DNA of 64,000 nt, from assembly GCA_019055375.1 (NCBI GenBank), contig JAHQIW010002203.1:62001-126000 (forward strand), read 5' to 3'. The notes below the pieces were generated by a model, which saw only the letters and a program-made list of their open reading frames with translations, did no database searches and had not been told where the DNA came from. Positions 35,120 through 48,262 of the stretch are shown here, one piece after another. The stretch's first letter is position 1. The number at the start of each line of letters is the position of its first letter. This DNA is from Parelaphostrongylus tenuis. Its lineage: Eukaryota > Nematoda > Chromadorea > Rhabditida > Metastrongylidae. The translations under genes and the position numbers were made by a program.

Positions 35120-35775
35120 AGATGCACGTACCATTTTTTGTCCTTCTATGAAATGGAGAGCAGGCAGCCATCTGGTCCGTGAGGTTCCCAGACATTTATT
35201 TCTGTTGCAGTTTTGACAACTCTAAATTTCTTCGTGTCCGAATTTACGTAGGGACCGTATGCTGTCTAAACCATCTGCTCTTCTCTCTTACCAAACCATC
35301 TAAGTACCATCAAGCCATTCCAATTTTGCACGGCTCTCCACTCGCCCTCACGCAATTTTCCCTGCATGAACTCTTCTGGCATACCTCTCGGCCTTTTCTT
35401 GAACGTTCCGGTCAAGTATGTATTCTTCTTCAACGGTTTTTCTGCTAGGGAAACATTTGTGTACCAGTTGTCTTCGTAGAGGTGCCTCCCCTGATCTAGC
35501 AGACCCTCCATCAAATCCATCATCACAAGTCCCGAGAAAGGCTTGCCGGAATTGGAAGTTGTATCCGCACCTGTGTAGATTGTCTTATACGTGCATCCTC
35601 TTTCGCCACATACTTTGAAAAGCTTTATACCGAGCTGTTCCTTTTGAAAGGAGCGTGTTAGCGGGGCTCGGTTCTTCCTTTGGATGGTACCATCAACTCG
35701 TCGATGCATACATCTCTTCCAGGCCTGTACACAGCTTCTCGCATCGTCTCATTCCAATCCTTCACTTTTGGCAGG
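35120..35775 (-). pseudogene. piggyBac-type transposase fragment
   Basis: Minus-strand frame 35709-35266 reads GIKLFKVCGERGCTYKTIYT, then GLVMMDLMEGLLDQGRHLYEDNWYTN (catalytic aspartate at about codon 80), then YLTGTFKKRPRGMPEEFM and VLRWFGKRE. Just upstream, in another frame, YRPGRDVCIDELMVPSKGR supplies the first catalytic aspartate. Downstream, TDQMAACSPFHRRTK continues to about 35120. These are the DDE transposase blocks of piggyBac elements, which insert at TTAA. N- and C-terminal parts and the element ends are missing. The protein is clearly different from the copy at 58.1-59.6 kb (for example in the second aspartate block), so two source copies are represented. Confidence 0.85.
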
Positions 35776-36146
35776 GCAAGAAGATGAGTGTGTGATCTTA
35801 AAAGCGTTGTGATTAATTAAAACGGAGATTCCACGAAGCATAATGACGAAAAAGGGTCGAAACTTTGGAGATTGACGATCTAGTCAAAGAGTAGGGCAAA
35901 GCGCAATGAACTCCTTCCATATCGAATAGCGAGCTTTATACTGTTGAAAATGCGAGAAAACTGGCAAGTTCGAAACTAGTTTTGACAAAAAGATTACAAA
36001 GCAAACACAGAGTACATCGTTAACGAGCGAGAGATTGCAGATTACAGTATAATATCGACTGCGATCACGTGACACATGTGGATTATCAGAAAACGGTCGT
36101 AGCGAATAATCGCACGTGGTGGATAATAAAGTTTATTAGCATTTTC
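35776..36146. other. Spacer up to the start of duplication copy 2
   Basis: No feature is recognised. Similarity to copy 1 starts at about 36147. Confidence 0.45.
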
Positions 36147-37054
36147 GATATCGTTAGTCATAGGAGGGTCTCGAAAGATGCATAAACGTTATTACGTGCA
36201 AAATTCCTGTCTCATAAAGAAAATAAGTATTCATTAATGTTTAAAAAATATTAACATTTTCATTGTGAGCTGAGCTACCCAGTATATTTCAATTACTGTC
36301 GGGTTTTTCATTGGCGCGAGTCACAAACGCCACAAGTCTTCAACTTTGAGTTGTTAGCTACGGTTACATTAAGTTGTATATACAAAACATTTCACATCTG
36401 GACGTGCTGAAGCCATGTTTCATACCATACCGTGTTCGTCTCGTTCGTTGTTCATGTTCCATACCGTGGACGCGTGATAATACTCTTTATGTTTGAAGAA
36501 TGCACTAGCGGTCAGCGTCACAACTTTCGCTTCCTAAATGTGCTCATCAAACCAAACTCGTTCAAAATGTGTTGATGACGTCTACGATGGTCTATGTTGA
36601 AGAAACTGTGGTAGCAGAGCGGTGGCATTGCTGATGTAGTGGTAGCATGCGCCCAAGGCATGGGTGAAACAAAGGTTAAAACTCTTGCTTGGTGCGAAAT
36701 GCCTTGCATATCACTCAGCAATCTAAATTTATGCATACGACATTATATTAGTGCATGAATGCAGTAAAGATATCAAAGTCTAGTAGAAATGTCTTTGATG
36801 ATTTGAAATGTTGATGGCTGGTTTGTCTCTTTCGAAGCAAATTAAGCGATGATCCTAACATTATTAGAATTTCCGATTGATTATTTTGAGACGTCGCCTG
36901 AAATTGAGACATCCTGACAGCATAAGTCAAGCCTTTCAATTGGTCTGTTATAACATTTAAAGTGCTACACTGTTTTGGTCTTCCAGCTTCATTAATAGCA
37001 TGGCAACCATCGGTTCAACGTCTTTTTGAGAATATTAGATGAGTAATAGATCAC

Positions 37055-37790
37055 ACTAAAACTGAATCCAACAAAAACTTTGTTTAGAAGGAACGATGGG
37101 TTTTGAATGCCCCATTCACGGTCGACGAAACGAACATCTTCTAATGCCTCAATTACGTCTAGGGTCGTGAAATCAATATGATGAACGACCTAGTTCCATA
37201 GTTGAGAAGGAGGAAATGAACTGCTTGAGAAACGTGTAAGAGCATCGAGGATATAGTGAAGAAGACAAAGAATATCCGACTTCGTTCCCACTTATTCGAC
37301 TGTGCTATTATCTTTACTCTAACGTATGCAGCAGAAAACTGGTCGTTCCGCAAGTTGGATGAATGATCACTTAGCGTTATTGAACGCGCAGTCGAAAGGT
37401 CCGCGCTGGTAGTATCCCGTATCTCGCAAATGAGAGAAAGGATCCGAAGCATCGACCTACGTCAACGATCGAAGATGAAAGGCGTCGCTCTACACGCCAG
37501 AACATCGAAGATGAGATGGGCCGAACACGTAATGCGCTTCAACCACAGGAGATGGACGAAAGCCGTTACCGACTGGATTCCTCGGGTCGTCAAGAGCTCT
37601 ACTAGAAGACGAGCGACCCGATGGTCCGATTTCTTCACAAAAGGCATAAAAGAAAGATATGATGCCCATCGAATCCCTATAGCAAAGATGACCCAATGAG
37701 CTACTTTTCAACACGATAAAAACTGGAAGTGTTACTCGTGCCCGCTCGAGTCACTCCACGATCAACGGGACGACAGGAGATACACGTGAT
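37055..37790 (+). pseudogene. RTE 3' fragment inserted in duplication copy 2
   Basis: Begins with degraded text matching LNLTKT...GWVLNAPFTV, continues through AENWSFRKLDE and frame 37430-37699 (RIRSIDLRQRSKMK, GRRATRWSDFFTKGIKERYD), and ends with CGACGACAGGAGATACACGTG. In copy 1 the flanks are joined directly: 13828-13850 (GAATATTAAATGAATTAACT) corresponds to the left flank 'gaatattagatgag' plus the right flank 'gaattaattccag'. The insertion therefore postdates the duplication, although it has many mutations. Confidence 0.75.
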
Positions 37791-37959
37791 TAGGTGAATT
37801 AATTCCAGGCGAAGAGTCGAAATATTCAATCGAAAGTATTGGTATGCTATACTTTTGTAAGCCGTTGACGAAGCAAACGGCAAACCAGTCAGCCACTCTG
37901 GATGAACGTCACGGTCATTCTTGACCACACATAGATTGTGGAAATTTCGGGGTCAATTC

Positions 37960-39725
37960 ATTTATATGTAGAGGGCATTCCGCTGTAAGCGTTGATAACC
38001 GATGCAGGAATCATGAAAACTTCTCGGCATGATATGGAATCAATAACAAAAAAGTTTTACATTAATCTTTCTCGCTCTGCCGTTCCGTCTCGAGCGCCGT
38101 AATACCCAATGGAAAACGCCACCTGAGATTCATCCTTCTAAAGTTCGAGCTGCGATTGAAAGCATGAAAAAGCACAGTTTCAGGGACCGATAACAAAACT
38201 GCCGACTTTCTGAGAGCTAGAGGCCACAATATGTATTTACTTCTTGCAGCGCATATGACATCTTATCTTAGAAAGAGAAAAAATTTTCATGTTGAGTGTA
38301 CTCTGCAAGCTTTTTACAAAAATCATTCTTTTGCGTATACCGACGGTTTTGGATAAGGTACAGCTAGTTAAACAAGCCGGATTTTATTAAGAAGACTGTT
38401 GCATGGCCATATCCAGAAAGTATCAAGGATCATCGAAGTATGTCGACATTACCATATGCTTCTTGTCCATCTTTTATCGGCTATAAGAAAGCGTTTGACA
38501 TTGTCGAAATGAATGTAATCCTATCAGCGCTCGTCGACCAAGGTGTAGGCCCATTCTATATATGAATATTTACACACTGCTATCCCAACTGTATCACGAA
38601 AGTAGGGTTTTTTCATCGAACTCCTCACCATACTCATAGAAAAAAGGGGTTTGACAAGGCAACAGTGTATCGCCAAAGCTGTTTACCGCCGCACTGCAAT
38701 GGATGATGATATCTGATTGGGATGAGCAAGACATACAGACTGATGACGAATCCCCATCATTATTCGTTTTTCGGAAAATATCGTCATCTTTTAAAAATTT
38801 ACCACTGAAGCAGAGACGATGCTCGAGAACTCAACGAAGCGGGAAAAGGATTGGGATACGCTCAAAAAGGTCGAAGACCCAGCGAATTGGAGCAAATAGA
38901 ATTGCATGGTTGTTTGACTACAGATACCACTTCGTACCTTGGACTTTCAATGGAAATGACGAACATTATGAAGAAAGACCTAGAAAGAAGAGAGAGCAGA
39001 ATGGGCCGCTTTTGAACACCTTGACGGAGCCACTATCCAAATAGCGGATTCCAAACTTTGCGCACCCTTTTTTGAATCGACGGTTCTCAAGGCGCTTTGA
39101 TTTGCGGCAGAGAGATGAGCTGATACCTCGTCAACGTCAGAACTACTGCAAACAACTCATAGAGCGCTCAAATGTTGTCTTTTGATATTTAGTTGCTTCT
39201 CACAGCATCTAGGCGGTTTGCGTATCTCAGATCTCCAAAATTTATCTCATCTTCGCGATCCAGAAGAATTTACGTCGATGGCGAAACACAGAAGAGACTG
39301 TTATATATTAAGAATATCCGACGAAAGGTGGTCAAAATGAATTATAAAGTGGATTCCACATGATCTGACCCGAGAATGAGCACTCACACGTCGAGCCGAC
39401 GTGCTTGCAAGAAGATTCAATCAGCTGTACTCGCATTGCCGATATTTTACAGATCACGGCACACAACTATAGGTAGGTCATGCTCAAACCATTCCACCTT
39501 CATGGACGACATTCGCAAGAAAGAGACGAATGGAAAATGTGCTAAGGCCAACACAGTTTGTGAAGACGGAGCTTCCAAATTTTAAGTAAGTAAGTATATC
39601 CACCTACGAAGAACTGACTGAATCGAAAGGCACCGTGCCGCCGATGAGGTTGAAAAATAGCCCAACAACGTGTCAAGCATTTGATGAGTGCCATCATAGA
39701 CTTCATGAAAATCTCAAAATTTGCT
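37960..39725 (+). pseudogene. RTE-1-like non-LTR retrotransposon remnant 2
   Basis: Counterpart of 13970-15245, extended at its 5' side by linker text (GPDNKTADFLRARGHNMYLL in changing frames, about 38185-38245). It continues with KLFTKIILLRIPTVLDKVQL, YKKAFDIVEMNVILSALVDQGVG (motif A decayed), GV-stop-QGN at 38646-38660 and SPKLFTAALQWMM. A degraded C-terminal region follows, and then the shared 3' tail at 39590-39725. The catalytic FADD region is replaced by SLFVFRK. Copy 1 has lost the linker part, so deletion after duplication is likely there. Confidence 0.75.
39590..39725 (+). repeat. RTE-1-like 3' tail, second copy
   Basis: Aligned with 15115-15245 and 62080-62210. The hammerhead-like core reads CCGATGA (39641-39647) with a GGTT/AGCC hairpin, but the GAAA box is CAAC, so the motif is decayed. 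Confidence 0.5.
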
Positions 39726-39821
39726 GTCAGGACGTATTGATTTCAATCTAGGCATCAAAATAGTTGGTTGAAAGTGTTGATTTTATAAATCTGTATATAT
39801 ATCCATACATATTCAGATATA

Positions 39822-39850
39822 TGCATATATATATATATATAATATATATT
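39822..39850. repeat. TA-rich microsatellite
   Basis: A TATATATA run. Similar TATG/TA runs lie at the matching place of copy 1 (15335-15380), and also at 16670-16695, 26805-26830 and 40915-40940. Confidence 0.8.
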
Positions 39851-41066
39851 GCTGCAGTAGCCGTAAACCAAACGTTTTTTGATCTTGGGTAAGGGTACAT
39901 ATATTCTTATCCTTGGCAGAGAAGCGAGTGGTTAATTGACTACATACAAATCTTGAGGCTTTTGCACGGTGATGTTTTCGTAGGTGGTCTGTGCAGCGAG
40001 TCCCACATCATAGTCGTAAAACAGTAAATTGCGACAAAGGCTTCGTTGGGCGATGGGACAAAGGATTATGGAGAAATTTGGTATCTGATGAGAGCTTAAA
40101 AAACCTTCACGATGCGTACTGATTTGTTGCCTTAGAGATGATAGCAATATGATCAGGCTGGTGGCGCATACTCTGAGTAGTGTTGACAAGCAATTTTAAT
40201 TATTTCTAGTTAACAAACATGGTAGCTCTAGTGGCAAAACTTATGGAAAAATTTAATGATTCTAAATCCAAAACAAACTTATGTTTTCAGGATCCAAAAC
40301 ACTTGATCGGAAGTTGGGCTTATATGACTTCTCAATGAATTTGAGAAGTAAGGTATTTCTGTTATCACTGCTCTCCTGAGATGAGGTGATAAATAATACA
40401 TTTTATGCCTAGTATCAGCATATTGGGCTGTCACCAAAGAGAATTCAACAGATGTCAAACCCTCGATGACAGCTACTTTGTATGGGGAAAACGACAGATT
40501 TGATGGTACCCAAGTCGACACAGCACCAGCCTTACTGATGTTCTTTTTTGACCTCAGTCAGAAGTGATAAAGTTACAGCACTCGCGAACTTTGCGATTTG
40601 AAAACCAATATGTAACAAGGAATATACAGAGCTAGAATTTTGAGTGAATCATTGATTTAGTCTGATAATCAATGCTAATAGTCATTTGTAAGCCAGTTAG
40701 ATTTGTGCATGCTTTATTTTCCACACTACTGAAGATATCATAGAGGAGTTATCATCAAGAAGTGTTTCTAACTCATATGTGATCTTGTTGGTGGTCATCA
40801 CTTTCAGGATTGCACAGCAACGTCAACGAGTTCGGCCATGCTATTGGGGTACTCTTTGGGACACTCATCTCCCATCGGAGGTGGAGTCACTGGAACAAAC
40901 ATACATTATATGTATAAATATATACATATATAGTAATATAAGTATAATAGTTTTAGTGCAATATGTTGATTACATGATACTGTAATGACATTGATAATGT
41001 AATAGTACATTGTACAATATAATCATTATATAATTGTATTAATTTTTTAGTTAGTAATATTTATTA

Positions 41067-41260
41067 GGGGACACCGTGGTCGACTGGCTGTGATGCTCGT
41101 CGCAGCATACGCGGACCTATCACCACTTTCAACACTCTCCGAAAGTCAGCATCGAGCACCCTATGAAACGCCAGAGATGCTATACTCGAAATTGCAAGGA
41201 AACGGGCTCAACCATTTTGTTCAACATTTAAGGCAAGAGGATGAAAAAAAAAACGAAATA
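41067..41260 (+). repeat. tRNA-headed short repeat, type 1, second copy
   Basis: Head GTGGTCGACTGGCTGTGATG at 41076-41095 and a body matching 1851-2040. It is absent from the matching place in duplication copy 1, where the RTE 5' fragment 16735-17335 sits instead. Confidence 0.5.
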
Positions 41261-42093
41261 AATGCTAAAACTAGTGGCATTCGCGCAATTAAATAAAAAC
41301 ACGTTGTGAAGAACAACCTTTGAAGTGTCAAAACTCTATTATTGATGATTTTTCATAGTAGTAATAAGAATATGAATAATATTAACAATGCACAACACTG
41401 AAATAATAGTATTGATAATTTTGAATTCCAAATATTATTTTTCAACATCACATCTTTGAATAGGGAAAATAAAATTAGATAAAATTTTCCCAAAAATATT
41501 TCTTTGCAATTGGAGAGGATGAATGTAATGACCTCATCATGTATGCACCTCATTATATGTGAGAATGAATACGACGTTATGAAAAGAAATGTGAAACGGA
41601 AGCCAGAAAAAGGTTTACACAACTGACCACATTCGCTGCCATCACTGTTGCAGCACTCTGTTATCATGCTAACAGTTTCGCGTTTGACCAGTTTATGAGA
41701 AGCATATGGACCTGATTTGAATTAGATTGTTGAGATTTCGCTATCGTGCTTACACCGTAATAATTTTTTGAGGCGTCAAACATTAGTCGCATTTTAAGAT
41801 TTAATGCGAAAATTCAAACTAACTGGCTTCTGTTGCGGTAATGACGAGTAAGCAGATGACTAGCAGTGAAACGAACATTCTGAAAAACGAGTTCACATTG
41901 TCGTTCAATGACTGCATTTTGAGAATTCTTTCATGCTAATGTGAGATCTACAATATGCTGTTAACAGAGAAGTAATATTCTGGGAAAAGTGATAGCGGTG
42001 TGGACCCCTCAAGCTGATTTTACACAGAATTTCGAAGCAAATTCTTACTAAATTTGCCAACAATATTGCGGTAGCAGCGCATTATTCTAGGTT

Positions 42094-42245
42094 CGCGTAT
42101 GTGGCGCAGTGGTCGGTTTTGCTTTACGTCGTACACGAGGTCAATGGTTCGATATCGCGCTCTTGGCTCATGAAGCCAGTCATCCCTTAGTGGTCGGCAA
42201 CTTGGTGCCAGACTGGTCTCAGATTTGTCTGGGAAGATAAAGAGC
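42094..42245 (+). repeat. tRNA-derived SINE, type 3
   Basis: A box TGGCGCAGTGG at 42102-42112 and B box GGTTCGATATC at 42146-42156. After the head come CGCTCTTGGCTCATGAAGCC and a tail with CAGATTTGTCTGGGAA. The minus-strand copy at 61566-61785 has the same order. Such Pol III units are copied in trans by LINE-type reverse transcriptases. In copy 1 only a vestige of the head remains at 17933. Confidence 0.7.
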
Positions 42246-43699
42246 AATGACTCGATAGAGCGGGAGACTCAAATTATTGTAAAATCCAGATATGCATTCA
42301 ATCTACTAGAACGAAGTTAACATTGAAAACAACTGCATGGCGCAACCCTCTGGAATTGGTCAACGCTGAAAGCTTTATCCTTTATCCTCTTTCGGTAAAT
42401 CTCGCCGATCTTCTTTATTAGATTAACTTCATTTTTCATGGAATGTGACCTATAAGAAAAAGTCGTACGATTCCACTCTTCTGAATGTCATGTTTGCTAA
42501 AAGAAGAAGTAATTTTTGATTGTTCAGCTAAGAGAGGAAGAGAAGTAGAATGACCGTTTGTAAGGTGGCAAAGGCGTTTTGGTGCTTTATCCGCGATGGT
42601 GTCGAGTTCTTTACGAAGTAAAGACGAAGAATTTTTTTACTGAAGGTATTTTCCTTCATCAAGTTTGATTAATAAGTAATCACAAATACAAGTGGTGGCC
42701 GGCACATGGAGCATTGAAGACTGGAACTGTTATCATCTGTTTGTTTATCAGAAAGTCAGAACACTCGAATGTTTAACGTTGTAAGTTTTAATCAGCGGCT
42801 TTATCTGCAACATTTTCGTCTACAATTCGCAAAACTACAGAAAATTACGCAGCAAAAGATCTACTGCAAAATGTACGCACAGTCGAACATAGCACACAAT
42901 AGAAATTAGATGTTTTCAAGCTTCACAACTTCACTGAACCTTGTGGTCATAAATGATGCCTATCTTCTTTTACCGGCACTCCATAGTCAGTTATTTAAGC
43001 AGTCTCTCATATGGTGCCCTTTAAACCTCGCTTGATCTCTGTGGTGTAATCGACTTCGCGAAAAAAGACTTACAGAGTTCACTAAACTATCGATAAAAAT
43101 ACAAAGTGTTTGGCAAGACGTAAACCATTCGGACGGCGACATTCTTTCGACTCATGAAAAATTGCGAAGCGGTTTGACCCTTAAGCAATCTCCATAAAAA
43201 AAAACCAGCGCAGCTCATGGATGTGCGATTTTCTGAGTTCAAAGACAAAACAGGGTTCGTTGTGGGTATACCAGTGAATGCCAACGGCTGTGCATGTACT
43301 ACTGGGCACTTATTGCTACTAGACTGCAAGGAGATTTTGTGAAAAAAGATATAGATTGAGGAATGGCATTACAAGAAAACGACTTCATATTAAAGAGCGT
43401 AGTGATCATGCAGGACCGAGTGCTTACGAAGCATCGTGGTGTGGAAGCTGAAACTGTAAGAATTGACGATCCAACCGAGGAGTGGGAGTGAAGCACAATG
43501 CACTGATTCTGTGCTGTATGGCAATACTTTTATACCTCTGGCTTTGGGCGGAATCGTTATATTACTCAACATATTTGATAGCAGGGTTGCCAAAGTAAAC
43601 ACAAAGTACAACTTACAAGAGCGACACATTGCGATTACAGTATAGTCCCGATTTGTATCACGTGATATAGACAGTACATTGAGTACTATTATTCTAATT

Positions 43700-46140
43700 A
43701 TGCTTTGATATCAAGAAACACACATGTCGGGTGATAGTAATGTGCGTCAGACAAGAAACTGATTGATTTTTCATTTTTGAAAAGAAATGGGGCTTTACAA
43801 ATCACATTGCATAAGCTCTGCCATGTCTTAGTCTACGAGATTAAATGTAGGATACATATAATTACGCAAAAAAATTGACAAAGTAATCATTTCTCGGCAG
43901 AGAAAGCTATTAAACGCTCGTCCCAATACTAGAATTTCAAGAAAACCGTAGTGTACACACTCAAAGAACCTGAGAGTTCCGTGAAATCACTAGCTGACTG
44001 GTAGCCTCACATTACTTAGTAGTAATGGCAGTTGTATAAAGACCATGAAGTCCTTAAAGCAATAAGTACTTCGTTAATAGTATTATAATACGAGATTGGT
44101 TGGGTATGCTCCCAAAACTCGACTTTTTCGTCATTCCGCAGTATTTATTTTAGCCTTTTCAGTAAATCTGGCAAGCAATATAAATTCACTGAATTATGAA
44201 AGCATTGTTCTACTATTGGCAAAAATTTTTCACCTTTGTCTGATGATTTGTTCCATAGAAAGAACGAAATGCTCAGCGGAGTCCGGAGGAACTAATCTAT
44301 TTGTTAGATCGGACATTAATTATTCGTATTTTAATGACGAGCAAACTCTGGTAAATTCCTGATTCATTGAATCCCTTGCTTCTTGCTACCACTTATGGTT
44401 ACTGAGCTAATATCCAAACTAGAATCTTTCTAGATATCTGTCAGTTTTTTGTACAGTTGTGTATGATACATTCATACCTCTCTCTCCAAACAGCCTTACT
44501 ATGGCGATTAGTTAGAGAAAATCGGATCTCCTGTCTCTCAGTCTTTTCCCCATGCATTTTGCATATTTGTAGCCAATTTATATTAAGTCAACTTCTTGCG
44601 TACCACAACAACGCCCAACACAATACGTATCTGAGTCTTCTTCGCTGGTCACTGAATATCTCGCTGATGACGTTCATGCTCGAAATTTGCTTTCACTGGC
44701 TTAATCGCTTCCATTCCGATTAAACAGAATGATATTTCAACAAGCACAGAAAACGCGATTACGCTACATCACCGATAGTCAGCGTTTTATTGAGGCGGAA
44801 GTGCATGAACAATCAGCAGTCCATTTTTTATGGAATATTAGAAACGGACATATTGGGTGATCACGGCGTAGTAATGAAGAGTTCATTGTGATTTTTTTTC
44901 CAAAAAAAATGTTGATGTTTCATAATCCACATTGCACAGGCGGTGGCATATCCTAATGACGAGATTCAGGTTAAATGTGTGTGATTATGCAAATTGAAAT
45001 ATAGAGAGTCATCTTTCAGATAAAAACCTGTTTTGATAGTCATATTGAATTGGTTTAGCACTTGAGAAAACATTCAATCAGGACGCTAGAATTTTGAAAA
45101 AAAGAGGCCCGAAGTGTTATTGCACATTCAAAAAATATGCATGCCGAAAATCAGTGGCTGATTGATAGCTTCACATTCTTTAGAATTAAGGGCAGTCATA
45201 ACTAAGGTGTAACTTCAAACCACTAGGACTCCGCTCTCTATAATGAGTATTAAGCCGCTTTTGCTCTCAAATGTTGACTTCTGATTCTCATTTATTCTTT
45301 TGAATTTCCATCTAGTAAATTCGATCACTATATGTGGACAGCATTCTCCATAATATTACAAATGATGTCGATCTTCTTACCTGTTTTGGGCTTCCAAAGA
45401 GGATTGCATTTATGACGCACTTTTTATACTGTTTACCGTAAATGCACAACTGCACTCGTGACTGCCAGAAGTCGGGCTGATCTCTCTTTGTACTTCTGGA
45501 TTAGCCATGTAATCCAGCTCATTTTGTTAATTCACCTTTTGATGTTAACTAATTGTGAATGTGTGTTGTGTTCTGTAGCCTTATTCCGGAATCTGGAAGT
45601 TTAGCATTAACTTTGTTTCACTCTAACCTTAAACCCGCCCCGTAATGAAGTGAGTAAAAGCGGCCAAAATCATGCCGTTCTTTTTCGCTTGCTAAAATCT
45701 CGACTACTACTCTCTGTAATCTTCCTCTATATTTCTGTATTCCTGTACTCCTGTACGCTGATATTGTACTGTTATTACAAAGATAAACGACAATTCAAAT
45801 ACGAGGATTTCCATACACAAGCAAAATCAATTCAAAATTTACAAATTCTCCACTAACATCGCTTTGCTACGGTATATTCAGTATATTGTACCACATTGAA
45901 AAACTATGTTCAAAGTTTCTTTACCCTTGTCTAACTATTCCTTTTATAGAAAGAGTGAAGTAGACGTATCTCAACCAAACTCGGAAGAACGGTAAAAACT
46001 TGTCAGGTCAGAAGTCATAAGTTTGTATTGTAGAGACGAGTAAACTTTGATAAAATCCTAATCCGATTGGTTTTATTCTTCCAAGATGTCAGTGTTGACG
46101 ATTAGGCTAATCCACGAACTAAACTCTTTTTCCATGGATG
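43700..46140. other. Non-coding part of duplication copy 2 with repeated modules
   Basis: 44050-45240 matches 19750-20600 of copy 1. Text at 45895-46010 ('caccttgtctaactattcctttta tagaaagagtgaa') repeats 44230-44320, so a module is duplicated inside this copy. About 45380-46800 has no counterpart in copy 1. No coding region is recognised. Confidence 0.45.
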
Positions 46141-46322
46141 CACAGTGATGTGCAAAACATTTGCGTCAGCTGGGACTCATTGGAACCACATTTTACCCTA
46201 TCTGGGCGCGTGCTCGAACCATCGGCTTCAATGCGAGGGTTTGGGCAAACCCCCATCAGATTTGGTGAAATATGAGTTTTAGTGCCAACTGACGCAAAAG
46301 TTTTGCACATCACTTTACATTA
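46141..46322. mobile_element. Foldback element with tRNA-like arms, copy 2
   Basis: Left arm 46143-46175 (GTGATGTGCAAAACATTTGC, GTCAGCTGGGA) and right arm 46284-46318 (its complement with few changes) form a 33-bp inverted repeat around about 110 bp. The outer sequence TTACATTATTGGGTAT matches the right end of the larger copy at 31371-31761. Confidence 0.7.
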
Positions 46323-47438
46323 TTGGGTATGTTTATGACATCATACCACCACCAGAAATGGTTAAATGAAAAAAAACCTGTTTCAACTCTTAGCTAGTTA
46401 TACTGCTCAATTTCCATCACGCCGAATGTTGAACACTCACAAATTTCTCAAAATCCAACAGAAAGCAGAACATTCAAAAAAATCATAGGGCTTTGCAGAG
46501 TCGACTTGACCGGGATGAGGTTGAACTCTCGGCACTCAGTCTTTTCTTCAAACAATTTTCACAGCGACGGCTATTTCTCGCTGACTCAACTTTATGCGAG
46601 CCATAATCATGCACAAGAATGCCATCATGCGTTTTTTTTCTGTTCACCAAATATGTCACGCACGTGACCTATGCTAATCTTGTGCTTTGATTTGCTAAAC
46701 ATGAAGTCTCACGTATGATTGGTGATCAGTGAGCGCAGCACCTCAATTGGACCTCAAAATAGTCCCAAGCGTATGTATCGAGATTTCAAAAGACACACAA
46801 AGCGCAATGTTATAGCAGGAAGGGTCTCAGATTACACTGCAACACCAATACCAATCTTATGATAGAGGCGGAAAGCGTTCAAATATAAATAATCTAGTTA
46901 TGTAAAATATTGAAAAACCGAGATACCTGGTGATTATGGGGCAACAGGTAGAAAAACTTTCTAGAATTTTTTTTTCGCAAAAAGCAGTAATGTTTCAAAA
47001 CTCACATCACGCGACCGATGCCGTTCGCTAATATATCGAATTCGTTATAGAATGTAATTGTGTAAAACAAAGATGAGAGAACAATTTTTCGAGATAGAAA
47101 GCTCTTTCTATAGAGACATTGAGCCTGGTATCGCACTTGATGAATTATTTACTTAATGCACCACTAGAATTTTCAAAATACGAATTCATGACACTTATAC
47201 CGGGCTCGAAAACCTGCTGATGTTATTATGAACACCAGCGATTGATAACTTCACACGCTTACTGACATTGCCAGTTATATCTGCACCAAGGAATCTTTTG
47301 AGCGATTGATATCGATTTGAAATCAATGAGCGGAGGGTCAGGTATGCTCTTGAAAACTGACCTTCACCTCCATGCAATAACACTTGTTTCGAAAGAATCA
47401 CTATACCTCCTATGTCAGAGATCAATGATTTTCATTAT

Positions 47439-47820
47439 ACCTCTATTTCGAGTGCTTTATTACCAGACCACATGACAAGTTGGCTCAAATAATAATGAAA
47501 GGTTCTATTGAAATTTGAGCGTGGTCTTAGTAAAGCACTTGAAATAAAGGTATAATATGATAAAGATACCAAGCCAATGAGCAATCGAGTGCAAAAACAC
47601 TCTGTGTTAGGTGAAAATTTCACTTGACATAGAGTGTAAAACGTTCGTCTTCGATGACTCTCTATGAGGGAGTAGGCTCCCGAGAGAACTGACTATAAAA
47701 ATATCGAAAGACGACGGGTTCTGACCGACTGACGAGTCTGTAAGGACGAAACACGTATATCGGGCTCTACAAGAGCACTTACCAGACCACATGACAAGTT
47801 GGCTCAAATAATAATCAGAG
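47439..47820 (+). mobile_element. Hammerhead-bearing short retroelement, family A copy 2
   Basis: A 382-bp insertion with a 12-bp target-site duplication. ACCAGACCACATGACAAGTT lies at 47462-47481 and again at 47781-47800, so the body is a direct repeat with a period of about 319 bp, a one-plus-partial tandem unit as in retrozymes. A second inverted pair (ACCTCTATTTCGAGTGCTTT at the start, its complement at about 47534-47553) frames the first part. The ribozyme motif is at 47723-47766. The start ACCTCTATTTCGAGTGCTT is the same as in A1. There is no coding capacity. The element is absent from duplication copy 1. Confidence 0.8.
47723..47766 (+). ncRNA. Hammerhead ribozyme motif (element A2), stem III changed
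   Basis: Core CTGACGA (47729-47735), stem II GTCT-GTAA-GGAC (47736-47747), GAAA (47748-47751). Stem I pairs GACCGA with TCGGGC at five of six positions. The first pair is A-U here where A1 has G-U, a change that keeps pairing. At the stem III base A1 has GTGTA, but here it is GTATA. This breaks the C15.2-G16.2 pair next to the cleavage site, so activity is doubtful. Confidence 0.75.
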
Positions 47821-48262
47821 GATTTTCATTATGTTGTTGAATGAACGTCAACATGTGCCAGAACGACTCGTATCTTACCTTCTACTTTCCATTTAGTGAT
47901 TACGTCATTTGGCAAATCAACAGCTGCCCTAATGATATATGGCGGTAATCTAAACGCCGTTTATGCCAGTTATTCATAATTCACCCAAGAATATTGGAAA
48001 AGCACTACATTAGAAAATTCCTTGAACATCACTAAGGCGATTTCAAAAACTAATGCGATCTTTCGTTAATCGGCTCTCTACAGGTATTTTTCCATAGCGA
48101 CGGTCAGCGATCTACCTTCTGTATGCTCACATCAGAGGTAGACATGCGCTTGTCGGTTGTTTTAGCATACTCACTATATATGTCGTGTTCGTCGTCTACC
48201 TGAATTTTTCGAAGCAATGAATACTCCCTTACTGACTAAGCTGGCTAAAAAGTCTCACGTCT

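Larger units (their letters stand above)
47427..47832 (+). repeat. Target-site duplications flanking ribozyme element A2
   Basis: GATTTTCATTAT is present at 47427-47438 and at 47821-47832. Copy 1 carries a single equivalent (about 21534-21546, GTGATTTTTATTGTG) with no element. Confidence 0.85.

Noticed and set aside
44240..44285. CTGATGA followed by GTTC...GAAC and GAAAT as a hammerhead
   Set aside because: Unpaired bases at the start of stem II, no stem III or cleavage triplet, and the paralogous copy at 19885 does not keep it.
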